A stretch of DNA of 64,000 nucleotides. Source: Candidatus Krumholzibacteriota bacterium. GTDB lineage: Bacteria; Krumholzibacteriota; Krumholzibacteriia; Krumholzibacteriales; WJIX01. The notes beneath the pieces were generated by a model that saw only the letters and a program-made list of their open reading frames with translations, searched no databases and was not told where the DNA came from. Positions 32,753-41,125 of this stretch are shown piece after piece; positions within the stretch are counted from its first letter, which is position 1; the number at the start of each line of letters is the position of its first letter. A program made the translations under genes and the position numbers. The stretch covers positions 124,001-188,000 of the forward strand of contig JAXHNR010000001.1 in assembly GCA_034520215.1 (NCBI GenBank). The letters run 5' to 3'.

Positions 32753-34618
32753 TTAATAGGTTACTGTCACCTGATTCGAGCATGGAGAGCCGCCAATTTC
32801 ACATACCTTGTATGTGAACGATCCTCCTCCAACTTGATCTGTGGCGTCGGTGTAAAATCCGTCATTGGCAGTAGTGGTGATCAGTACACCGTCACGGTAG
32901 ATTTCCACGTCGGTCCCTGTTGCACCGCTCCATTCAAGGTCGGCATGCTTGCGTCCGCGCACCTTGTAACCGGTAACGGTCAGGGTGATATCAGTGCTGC
33001 TGCTGGTTACTGTGACATCCTGAGAGGCCGTGTCGGTAGCGCCGTCATCGTCGGTAACGGTCAGATAGACGGTATAGGTACCGTCACTGCCGTAGGTGTG
33101 CGAAGGGTTCTGAGAGGTCGATGTAGCGCCGTCTCCGAAGTCCCAGCTCCAGCTGGCAATGCTTCCGTCAGAATCGGTACTCTGATCGGTGAAATCAGCT
33201 GTCAGGTCTGTGGTGGTATAGGTGAAATCAGCTGTTGGCGGGTTGTTTGTGGTACTGCTCGATACCGTCACATCCTGAGAGGCCGTGTCGGTAGCGCCGT
33301 CATCGTCGGTAACGGTCAGATAGACGGTATAGGTACCGTCACTGCCGTAGGTGTGCGAAGGGTTCTGAGAGGTCGATGTAGCGCCGTCTCCGAAGTCCCA
33401 GCTCCAGCTGGCAATGCTTCCGTCAGAATCGGTACTCTGATCGGTGAAATCAGCTGTCAGGTCTGTGGTGGTATAGGTGAAATCAGCCGTAGGCGGATAA
33501 TTTGTGGTTCCGCCGCTGGCATCGTCCACTGTCACGTTGAATCTATTCAGAACTGCGTCTATCGGGTTCGCCAGAGTATAATCGGAACTTCCGGCAAACA
33601 GCAGGGCAACCGGATTCGCGTTGCTGTCGTCTGTTACGATCAGAGAACCGGAATCGCCTCCGCCACTGAATGTTCCGGGGGTAATCGATATCTGATCCAC
33701 GAAAACGGCTGACTTTACGCAGCTGTACGGGCCGCGGGTCTCATAGCAGACCTCCACGGTCACGTTCAGTTCGGAAACCTCACCATGTGTCCAGACTGTG
33801 GTACGACCGTACTTCTGGACCTTCATTCCGATCTGTGCACTCTTTATCGTTGAACTGGGAGTGCCGTAACCGTCGCCGTCAGGTGTGGAGGTCCCTACAT
33901 TACCGGTGGTTGTCGCCGCGATCGCAGCATCGATATAGTTGCTGCTTCCGTCGAAAAGGATCGGCTCGTAATCGTAAAGTGTCCCTATGGCATCCTCGGG
34001 GTCTTGCCCACCGTCGTACGGTCCGGGCTGAAGCTCGTTGTCACCTATGGAAGCTTCATTTATGTTTGCATAAACGTGATTGTTGCTCAGCGCATATACA
34101 TTCCCTGAGCCATCCTTTACCCTGCAGCCGATCGTGCCGGCGGTAATGTCCGGATGGCCGGTGGATACGCCGATCGGTACCGGGCGAGCAAATCTGGCGG
34201 TGGGGTCTGCAAAGATCTTGAATCTGCCAGTTTCCTTTGCTACCAGAGGTATGCCTTCGACAAACTCCGGAATAGCATCCAGAGCAGCATCGTTTACCAG
34301 AGACTCAAGATCTACAGGTATCTGGTCAACCGCTGAGGCGGTGTAGACCACCACAGCAAGCTCGCCGTCTTCATTAAGCCCTGTTCCTGTTCCTACTACT
34401 TCAGGGTGGGTGAATAGACGATCAGTATGCCGGTCCTGAACAGCCATTACCTCTTTAACCTTCGGATGGTTTACACTGTACTTTGCTTGCGTGTCAATCT
34501 TAACGGGCTCGTTCGGCATATTGGCCTGGTCGCTGCAGCTTAGCCATAAGCCGGAAGTAACTGCTACGGCCAGAAGCAACGCGACCGCAAGGCTTCTTTT
34601 GAAATGTCTTAAATGCAT
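32753..34618 (-). CDS. Trypsin-like (S1) lipoprotein protease with two PKD domains
   Basis: 621 residues. The signal peptide ends in a lipobox (LWLSC, C28). An N-terminal prodomain (about 50-140) precedes a chymotrypsin-fold protease (about 145-365) with the triad H181 (ALSNNHVYAN), D230 (NYIDAAIA) and S323 (GGGDSGSLIV). It resembles Nal1-like bacterial serine proteases. Two PKD domains (about 377-455 and 462-540) are almost identical. A C-terminal beta domain (545-621) with EIYRDGV and YKVCEIGGS resembles fibronectin-like modules. It is probably a cell-surface protease. The stand-alone prodomain homologue is next to it. Confidence 0.88.
   Translation of the reverse strand: MHLRHFKRSLAVALLLAVAVTSGLWLSCSDQANMPNEPVKIDTQAKYSVNHPKVKEVMAVQDRHTDRLFTHPEVVGTGTGLNEDGELAVVVYTASAVDQIPVDLESLVNDAALDAIPEFVEGIPLVAKETGRFKIFADPTARFARPVPIGVSTGHPDITAGTIGCRVKDGSGNVYALSNNHVYANINEASIGDNELQPGPYDGGQDPEDAIGTLYDYEPILFDGSSNYIDAAIAATTTGNVGTSTPDGDGYGTPSSTIKSAQIGMKVQKYGRTTVWTHGEVSELNVTVEVCYETRGPYSCVKSAVFVDQISITPGTFSGGGDSGSLIVTDDSNANPVALLFAGSSDYTLANPIDAVLNRFNVTVDDASGGTTNYPPTADFTYTTTDLTADFTDQSTDSDGSIASWSWDFGDGATSTSQNPSHTYGSDGTYTVYLTVTDDDGATDTASQDVTVSSSTTNNPPTADFTYTTTDLTADFTDQSTDSDGSIASWSWDFGDGATSTSQNPSHTYGSDGTYTVYLTVTDDDGATDTASQDVTVTSSSTDITLTVTGYKVRGRKHADLEWSGATGTDVEIYRDGVLITTTANDGFYTDATDQVGGGSFTYKVCEIGGSPCSNQVTVTY
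33015..33495 (-). repeat. Tandem repeat of the PKD-coding unit (period 255 bp)
   Basis: Two units starting at 33015 and 33270 are almost identical over about 225 bp, encoding two copies of an 85-residue PKD module. Such identity indicates recent tandem duplication or ongoing conversion within the gene. Confidence 0.9.
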
Positions 34619-35391
34619 TATATTATTTCCTCATTTTTTAAAACAAAGTGGCTCGATTTACTGTGAATTTATATATGTTTGAGTCTGCTATGGAGGGAGG
34701 CTTACTTTTTTGTGTATAATCATTAAGTAGGTCTTAAAGATCATATTGCGCAACTTACCTTCCCTAATCCGGCGAGGTCTGAAATTTGTTTTCCCGCTTC
34801 ATCCACACGAGACGAGTATTCGAAACGGTAATTCAACGCCATTGAGCTGGAACTGCTATCAGCAGTCAAAAGGTAAGCTTATTTAAAATCATATTTTAAT
34901 TTTATAATCCTGATCAGTAACGCCAACCCCTTTTTGAGAATCCAGCCGCACTGTCCCGTGCGAAGAATATATCAAATACTTTAAAAATGAGCTTACCAGA
35001 TTTATTTTTATCTGTCAAGGATAACAAAGGTAACAAAGGTTGATGATCCCAAAACTTATGACAGAATAAAAAATTGAGGAAATTCCTGTTCGGATAGGTT
35101 ATGATTTAATAAGGAGCCATATTAAAACCTCGGGAGGATAAGGTGCGATGCCCGTAAAAATTCATAATCATCCACTGCACCCGATTTGGTTAGGATTCAG
35201 AAAAATGCTGGCTGTTATTATGGCAGTCTGGGTTTTTTCCCTTGATCGGGAAAAGGGCAGAATACCAGAACTGGTAATAAATCTATGATATGGAGCGGAG
35301 CGGCTTACCAATTAAAAGCCGTGGCTGCCGGGCATTTACCCCGGCCGGCTCCTCTCAGCCGGCTAGAAAAGACACCCCCTTCCCCGGGCGC
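34619..35391. other. Long AT-rich intergenic region with one possible small ORF
   Basis: No convincing gene. The best candidate is 35148-35288 (+), 46 codons (MPVKIHNHPLHPIWLGFRKM and onward) preceded by GGAGG and AAGGTG; it has no family resemblance. A ccggct/agccgg hairpin at about 35345-35365 lies downstream of the secreted repeat protein gene and may terminate it. Confidence 0.35.
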
Positions 35392-37827
35392 TCATCTGAG
35401 CAGGATCATCTTCCTCGTCTCCGAGAAATCGTTCGCGGTTAGCTTGTAGAAATACACGCCGCTCGCTGCTATTGAGCCCGAGTCGTCGCGGCCGTCCCAA
35501 CTCTCCTCGTATGTGCCGGCCGGGAGGTCCCCGTCGAGCAGGGTTTTCACACGCCTGCCCGCGGCATCGTAGACAGCCAGCATCACGCGCGAGGGCTGCT
35601 TCAGACCGAAACTTATCGTCGTACGCGGGTTGAAGGGATTGGGGTAGTTCTGGCTGAGGTAGCTTGCCTCCGGCACAGGGAGCATATCGTCGCCGGTTAT
35701 TTCGGCCGGGCCGAGCAAGGCATACCCGCTCTCGTTACCGTGTATATCAACCGCGGAGAGCTTGTACCAGTAGCAGGTCTCCCACTCCCAGCCGCCGTCG
35801 AAGTATTCCGGGTCTGTCGGAGTGGCGATCATGTTGCCCGTGCCGGGGGTGAAGGTCTCTTCGGTCCCGCGGTAGACGGCGTAGTACCAGAGGTCGTTCT
35901 CCTCGTTCTCGTCCCAACTGAGCTGGAGCCCTTCGGGGCTCTGCGACTGTTCGCCCGACAGAGCCATTGGTGGGGTGGGCGAGTTGTTGTCGACCGAGTA
36001 CCCGCTGTCGGGCTCGCTCATGTACCAGATCGAGGGGATCGTCGTGTGGATGCTGATCAGGTATGCCGACCAAGGGATGCCGCCGGAGGTAGAATCGGCC
36101 AGCGTACCCGCGGCGTAGATGTACTCCGTCTCCTGGCAGGCGGCAAAGCTTCCGATGATCTCCCACGTGCCGGGCGGGAAGTCGGCGGCCTGCAGAAACT
36201 CCCGCGATACCTCGCCCTTTATAGGATCGTATGTCCCTTCTTCGATCGCCGAGAGAAGCACGGGGTCGTCCACACGCCTCCAGACGTTGTACGTCGACAC
36301 TGGATGGCTGTGCCATCCGGCGTCGTCCCACGTACTGCGTTCGATCGTGAGCCTCACAAGACCGCCCTCGTCACCGGGGATATCGGAGGCCGACAGTATA
36401 ATCGGCGGCAGGTACCCGACCCGCTCTTCGAAGTCGATCATCTGGGCATATATGTCCTCGTGCCCGCTGCGGAAATCCTCCCAGGCGACGATAGCGGGAC
36501 CGTCCTCGTCGCAGACTACCCGCGTCTCTAACTGATTTGCCGCCTCGACCGACAGATTGACACCGTCGGGTTCCCACAGCATGTTTCCCGAAGGATCTAT
36601 CCGCTGGGCGTATACTTCATCATCCGACCCGTTTCTATGGTCTCTCCAGGTAACTATCGCTCCACCGCTGCAATCCATGACTGCATGTACGTCTGTCTGA
36701 AATCCGGAGGCGCCGCATACCTGAACTCCGTGTGCGGTCCAGAGCACCGTCCCCGATCCGTCTATCCGCTGGGCGTAGATGTCGGTTCCATTACCGAGAT
36801 AATTTCGCCAATCGACCCATACCATGATAGCTCCCGAGGGATTAGCTGATTCATCCGGGATCAACTGCAAGGAGAGCTGGTCTTGCCCCGCCGCGCATAT
36901 CACGACCCCGTCGGTAGTCCATTGGGGATTTCCGGACTGGTCCACCCTCTGGGCGTATATATCGAGATCCGTACCGTCGCGGAAGTCCAGCCACGCGAAG
37001 ATCGCTCCCAGGGTTTTTCCATCAGACACCACCTTCGGTTCTGTCTGGTCTCCGGCAGCGGTGCACACGTCTATCCCGCCGCTCCACTCGACCGTACCCG
37101 TGGTATCGAAACTCTCGGCGAAGATGTCGACATCAGCATAGCGGTAGTCCTCGAACGCTATTATCGATTCGCCTCCCCCCCCGAAAGTTATATCCGAATT
37201 GAGATGATCCGAATAAAGGTTGACAACAAGCTTTCCACCGCCGGCCCAGAGTTGCCTCCCTGACGGGGTCAGGCGCTGCGCGTAGATAGCCCAGCCTGAC
37301 GATCGATTGTCGAACCAGGTGATGATTATCCTGTCGTATTGATTATAAAGAATCTGCGGTGTTACCTGATCACTCGAATAATCGCATAGTATCGTCTCAT
37401 TGTCTATGAGCAGGGGAGTTCCGGAGGAGGTCAGGATCTGGCAATATAAATCTGTTTCCTGTGAAAGATGATCCTCCCACGCCAGGACTACCGATCCACT
37501 AAATCCGATCGCCTCGATATCATGGTTCAGCTCGATCGATTCGTACGCGTACAAGGGATCGGAGACACGGATCCCGTCGACCGTCCATTGCGCGCTGCCG
37601 TATGAATCGATCCGCTGCGCGTAGATGTGCCAGTCCCCGTCCCTGTAATCCTCCCACGCGAGGACTGCGCCGTTCGCCCCGTCGGTTGTCATCCGTATTC
37701 TCGTTTGAAGGCTCGAATTTGTGCATACGGGCGTTCCCGACTCGATCCAGTCCGCGAGCAGCAGGGGAGCCCCTATGATCATAAGAGACAGAGCCGTCAG
37801 AAGAGATGTTTTCAGAAGTTTTATCAT
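35392..37827 (-). CDS. Secreted beta-propeller-like repeat protein with FlgD-like C-terminal domain
   Basis: 811 residues. The signal peptide (1-25) is followed by about eight repeats of some 55 residues (30-470), each with a core such as DIYAQRIDGSGTVLW, then GAIVAWEDYR-like strands, suggesting a beta-propeller. Next comes a region of beta sandwiches including a fibronectin III-like domain (about 630-710, GLQLSWDENEENDLWYYAVY). The FlgD-like Ig/sorting domain is at about 725-811 (SQNYPNPFNPRTTISF, GVYFYKLTANDFSETRKM). This tail directs secretion or surface attachment in FCB-group bacteria. The ligand is unknown. Confidence 0.85.
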   Translation of the reverse strand: MIKLLKTSLLTALSLMIIGAPLLLADWIESGTPVCTNSSLQTRIRMTTDGANGAVLAWEDYRDGDWHIYAQRIDSYGSAQWTVDGIRVSDPLYAYESIELNHDIEAIGFSGSVVLAWEDHLSQETDLYCQILTSSGTPLLIDNETILCDYSSDQVTPQILYNQYDRIIITWFDNRSSGWAIYAQRLTPSGRQLWAGGGKLVVNLYSDHLNSDITFGGGGESIIAFEDYRYADVDIFAESFDTTGTVEWSGGIDVCTAAGDQTEPKVVSDGKTLGAIFAWLDFRDGTDLDIYAQRVDQSGNPQWTTDGVVICAAGQDQLSLQLIPDESANPSGAIMVWVDWRNYLGNGTDIYAQRIDGSGTVLWTAHGVQVCGASGFQTDVHAVMDCSGGAIVTWRDHRNGSDDEVYAQRIDPSGNMLWEPDGVNLSVEAANQLETRVVCDEDGPAIVAWEDFRSGHEDIYAQMIDFEERVGYLPPIILSASDIPGDEGGLVRLTIERSTWDDAGWHSHPVSTYNVWRRVDDPVLLSAIEEGTYDPIKGEVSREFLQAADFPPGTWEIIGSFAACQETEYIYAAGTLADSTSGGIPWSAYLISIHTTIPSIWYMSEPDSGYSVDNNSPTPPMALSGEQSQSPEGLQLSWDENEENDLWYYAVYRGTEETFTPGTGNMIATPTDPEYFDGGWEWETCYWYKLSAVDIHGNESGYALLGPAEITGDDMLPVPEASYLSQNYPNPFNPRTTISFGLKQPSRVMLAVYDAAGRRVKTLLDGDLPAGTYEESWDGRDDSGSIAASGVYFYKLTANDFSETRKMILLR

Positions 37828-38217
37828 GACATATCCCCTTTCAGGATATTCAGCCGCGGATTCCAGCTGGATCCGGTATGGATAAAGATCCCTGATGCCG
37901 CGCTAAGACGGCGCGAGGCAGTTGATTCTGCCAGCATCAAGTCATGCCCCTAATGAATAGATTATATCATATAAAGCGTTATATGAAAAGGGAACAAAAT
38001 CGTCATGGCGGGAATAGGAAGAGAATAGTAAAGGGTGAATATAAGTTCCTAATGTATAATTTTTGTAATATTTTAATTTGCATCAGGTTATGATATAATG
38101 ACAACGCATCACTATAGAAAAAGGCACTCCGGAGCGATCCATAAAACGGTAGACCTATTTAAAAAACTCCAGGTGCAAGCAGACCGGTTTATTATGGTAG
38201 CCTTAAGGAGGTAGACT
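37828..38217. other. Divergent intergenic region
   Basis: Upstream region of the secreted repeat protein (minus strand) and of the broken toxin-like gene (plus strand). Composition becomes AT-rich from about 37960. AAGGAGG lies at 38204-38210, just before ATG 38218. No confident promoter was found. Confidence 0.3.
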
Positions 38218-38845
38218 ATGAGATGGCCTAATACTATCCCTGTTTTCCTTTTAGTTCTTGTTCTTGTATGCAGAAAGTTCCCCCATTTTTTGACCCCGAA
38301 CAGTAAATTTTGATGAAGACGGAAGTAGGATACCACCACCGCCCCAAGAGCATCTAAACGAGGAAGGATATGAGTTCGGTAAGAATGTGGGAAATGTCCT
38401 TCTTTTGGGGAGTGTTTTAAAAAATGCAGCCAATCTTCTGTCTAGATTTATTCCTGGTGGGGGCCGGTTAGTTGCTGTCGGTGCAGGAGTGCAGGGTATC
38501 GCTGTATCTGCGGAAGGAGTTACAGAAGCTGCAGGAGAGCTTGTTGCGTCAGGAACAGTATATATGGCTGCAGAATCAGGAGGAGGAGGTGTTTACACCC
38601 AAGAAGAGATGGAAGCAATAATAAAAGCCAGAAAACACATCAAGAACATTTAAAACCAGATGGATAAGTTACTTGAAAAAAGAGATACAGAGGGTTGGAC
38701 GGATTCTGATAGGGAAAAATATAAAATATTAGAAAACAACTATAATGGACTGGCTGAGTTGATTACTACAGGGAAAGCGCCGGAATTTCCTCCGGATATG
38801 ATAAAGAACGATCCTATTTTAAAGCATATAATACACAAAAAATAA
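38218..38845 (+). pseudogene. Broken exported polymorphic-toxin-like tail
   Basis: After AAGGAGG, ATG 38218 opens a signal-peptide-like frame (MRWPNTIPVFLLVLVLVC) that ends in TGA near 38313. Removing one C from a CCCC run there would join it to a second frame (VNFDEDGSRIPPPPQEHLNE and onward) with a glycine/alanine-rich hydrophobic stretch (38450-38600). That frame stops with TAA at 38651-38653 but continues in frame from 38660 as MDKLLEKRDTEGWTDSDREK to 38845. NF.EDG followed by a hydrophobic pretoxin-like segment resembles the end of Rhs/polymorphic toxins. It could be one gene with a frameshift and an ochre codon. Confidence 0.45.
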
Positions 38846-38992
38846 TTATCTTAGGCTACTTGCTATTATCTCAAGGCCTTGTTTTAATTCAGAACCATCT
38901 TCTAATATTTCTAATATTGAAATTATATCATCGCCTGTGTTCTTCAATTGATCACTTAGTTTAATCTCCCCTGAACTCGATTTCCCGTTCAT
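38846..38992 (-). CDS. Possible small protein convergent with the toxin-like remnant
   Basis: A 48-codon frame (MNGKSSSGEIKLSDQLKNTG, acidic helical middle DIISILEILEDGSEL) with a weak GAAGG upstream. Its stop abuts the stop of the preceding remnant. It overlaps the protein-like plus-strand frame at 38952-39188, so at most one of the two was a real gene. Confidence 0.2.
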   Translation of the reverse strand: MNGKSSSGEIKLSDQLKNTGDDIISILEILEDGSELKQGLEIIASSLR

Positions 38993-39188
38993 CAAAGAGC
39001 GCCTTCAAACTCTTCAATATCAGCAGGATCATTCCACTCTTACACATAGAGGCAAAATGTCCTTCACGGAAATTATAAATGCAGTCGATGTTGGCTATGG
39101 TTTAGAGGTTTCAATTGGATTTTTTTATTGGGATTATGGAAAATATTGGAGTAAAACCGCTATTGAAGCAGATCGGAATAGGTGGTAG
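38952..39188 (+). pseudogene. Protein-like remnant without start
   Basis: An open frame of about 78 codons reads LDFPFIKERLQTLQYQQDHS, then THRGKMSFTEIINAVDVGYG and FFYWDYGKYWSKTAIEADRN. Residue composition is that of a real protein, but there is no start at the left; ATG 39057 (GAGG upstream) would give 43 residues. No family was recognised. It is probably the 3' part of a gene from the same broken toxin region. Confidence 0.35.
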
Positions 39189-39329
39189 GTTTGTTCCGGA
39201 ATCTACGCAGGCAAGCCCGCCGCGCTAGCAATCAGAATGCAAACTTGGATTTTTTAGACACCCACTTGTTTGACAATTGGTCTGCGAAAATATCTTTGAG
39301 CGAATTCTTGCTGCAGCGATGTGAATATT

Positions 39330-39455
39330 CTACAGAATAAGGTAGAGGCTCGGAATTAAAAAGAGTGTAATCCCCGTGGCTAAGAGTATGCCGAAGGCGA
39401 GGCCTGCCGCCATCGGGATTGGAAACCTTGCCTGAAGGCTGAGTTCGAGGATCAT
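39330..39455 (-). pseudogene. C-terminal fragment of an RND efflux pump (AcrB type)
   Basis: The frame reads [20 protein letters not shown], then [17 protein letters not shown] and stops. This is the last transmembrane helix of AcrB-like pumps (FG...AT..TL...P.LY). Only 41 residues remain; the rest of the pump is absent. Confidence 0.6.
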
Positions 39456-39485
39456 AAACTATTAAGGGATTTGAAATTGAATAAT

Positions 39486-39899
39486 TTATTCTCTAATCTT
39501 AATTGTATTATAATAAATAATTTTATCTACAAGCCCATCACCATTAAGATCTCTTGACTTAATTTCTTCCTCACTCCAATTTAACTCTTGTATTTTTTTA
39601 ACTCTATACTGGATATTTGCCCAGGATTGACAATCCTCATAATATTTTTCAGCAATATCTGATAAAGATTCTCCCCAACCAATTCTATGATATTTTTTAA
39701 TTTTATTTTCTTGTTTTGTTTCAGAAGATTTATCCTGTTCAGAAACTCTAGATTCAGCAGAAGGTGCAATAACAACATTTCTGCTTGAATCCTGGAATTC
39801 TTGTAAATCATTAAGTCCATGAGGATCATACTTAATAACTGCTGTTACAAGAATTCCTGCAAAAATTACTCCAGCAACATATTTAATCCACTTATTCAT
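39486..39899 (-). CDS. Membrane-anchored protein with LysM-like domain
   Basis: 137 residues. An N-terminal membrane anchor (about 5-22) is followed by a polar linker (25-68) and a LysM-like domain (about 69-135), with YHRIGWGESLSDIAEKYYED, then SWANIQYRVKKI and terminal TIKIRE. LysM domains bind peptidoglycan or chitin. Inside the domain is a calcium-loop-like DLNGDGLVDK. AT-rich composition sets it apart from the stress-gene region. No operon partner is evident. Confidence 0.65.
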   Translation of the reverse strand: MNKWIKYVAGVIFAGILVTAVIKYDPHGLNDLQEFQDSSRNVVIAPSAESRVSEQDKSSETKQENKIKKYHRIGWGESLSDIAEKYYEDCQSWANIQYRVKKIQELNWSEEEIKSRDLNGDGLVDKIIYYNTIKIRE

Positions 39900-40447
39900 A
39901 AACCAAAAACTCCCTTGCTACTAAAAGATTATAGTAAAGAAGAATAATTTAATCAAGTCTTATCTACAATTCAACCCGTCGTTAAATTCATCCCTGAACA
40001 TGCTCTTGACTTCTTTTAGATCCACTGATAAATTGTGATTAGAGAGGTTTAATTCTCGCATGGTGTGTTCTCCTTTCTTTGTCTAAAGAGTTTTTGAAGA
40101 ATACACCATCTTTTTTTGCTCTTAAACAAAATTACACACTTTATTTTACATTACCCTAATATCTATGAAATCACAAAAAACTTCAAAAAATTCTAAAAAA
40201 AATATTATAATAGCCAAACAATTGGCTTTTATCTTTAGAAAAAACCTAAGGGAAAATCTGTTTTGAAAGATACGGTTACTAGAATGTTTTCTGCTATTTT
40301 GGTTATAACCTCAATTATTATTGCTTCGACCGTTGCCCATCCTCAATCTCCGGACACAACCATGCTAAGGAAAAGGGTAAAGCTGGCTGGATCTTCCACC
40401 CCCAGAAAATAAAACAGTTCAATTCATGTTTAAGTAAATTTAAAATA
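39900..40447. other. AT-rich intergenic with a possible small exported ORF
   Basis: At 40284-40412 (+) a 42-codon frame (MFSAILVITSIIIASTVAHP, then QSPDTTMLRKRVK) looks like a signal peptide with a short tail; a TTG at 40263 could extend it. There is no clear ribosome site. Otherwise only short A/T runs are present. Confidence 0.3.
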
Positions 40448-40493
40448 TTGACAAACTGGAAATCATTTTTTATTATGTGAGTGAGCGTTCACT
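40448..40493 (+). promoter_or_regulatory. Promoter and TetR-type operator of the export operon
   Basis: TTGACA (40448-40453), a 17-bp spacer and TATTAT (40471-40476). Immediately downstream is the inverted repeat AGTGA-GCGT-TCACT (40480-40493), in the form of TetR-family operators and placed to block transcription start. It lies 12 bp before the tetR start, so autoregulation is likely. Confidence 0.8.
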
Positions 40494-40505
40494 ATAGAAG
40501 AGATT

Positions 40506-41093
40506 ATGGAAACTTTTACCAAGAGACAACAGGAAATCATCAACGCCGCCATCAAGTTAATATCCGAAAAAGGGATTCAGCAATTAACAATCAAAAACCT
40601 TTCGGGAGAAATCGGTATTGCCGAGGGGGGTATATATCGTCATTTTAAAAGCAAAATTGATATTCTGTTGGCAATCCTGGTCAGTTTTGAAAACAGGATC
40701 GGAGCGGTCGCCAAAAAGCTGGAATCAACTGATAATAGCGATGCTCTCACCAAACTGGAAACTACTTTTGATGAGGCTTTTAAAAACTTTAAAGCCAATC
40801 CGGTCCTTGCGGCGGTTATTTTTTCCGAAGAAATATTTCAGAATGATAAGAGGCTGTCTAATAAGGTCTTTGGGATCATGAAACAGAACCAGGAAACAAT
40901 TCAGAGCATTATTAAATCCGGCCAGCAATCCCAATGTATTCGGTCCGATATCTCAAATATACAGCTTGCTCTAATTATCATGGGAGCACTGAGACTTATG
41001 GTTACTCAGTGGAGGCTCTCAGGATTTGCTTTCGACCTGGAATCTGAAGGCCGTCAACTCTGGAGCAGCATAAGAAGGATATTGGCTGATTAA
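40506..41093 (+). CDS. TetR/AcrR-family repressor
   Basis: 195 residues. The N-terminal helix-turn-helix (about 8-52: RQQEIINAAIKLISEKGIQQ, then IGIAEGGIYRHFKSK) is typical of TetR/AcrR repressors. The C-terminal ligand domain (60-190) is unassigned. It is first in an operon with an RND exporter, a LolA-like protein and an outer-membrane protein, with a palindromic operator next to the promoter. It probably represses the whole operon until a hydrophobic inducer binds. Confidence 0.92.
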   Translation: METFTKRQQEIINAAIKLISEKGIQQLTIKNLSGEIGIAEGGIYRHFKSKIDILLAILVSFENRIGAVAKKLESTDNSDALTKLETTFDEAFKNFKANPVLAAVIFSEEIFQNDKRLSNKVFGIMKQNQETIQSIIKSGQQSQCIRSDISNIQLALIIMGALRLMVTQWRLSGFAFDLESEGRQLWSSIRRILAD

Positions 41094-41125
41094 TTTCGAT
41101 AATTAATAATACGGGGGAAACACTT

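Noticed and set aside
33015-33495. Possible CRISPR-like or minisatellite repeat
   Set aside because: The repeat is an in-frame 85-residue PKD domain duplication, with no spacers or cas genes.
35740-36531. 263-codon plus-strand frame inside the secreted repeat protein gene
   Set aside because: Opposite to a gene with signal peptide, repeats and a FlgD-like tail; no independent evidence.
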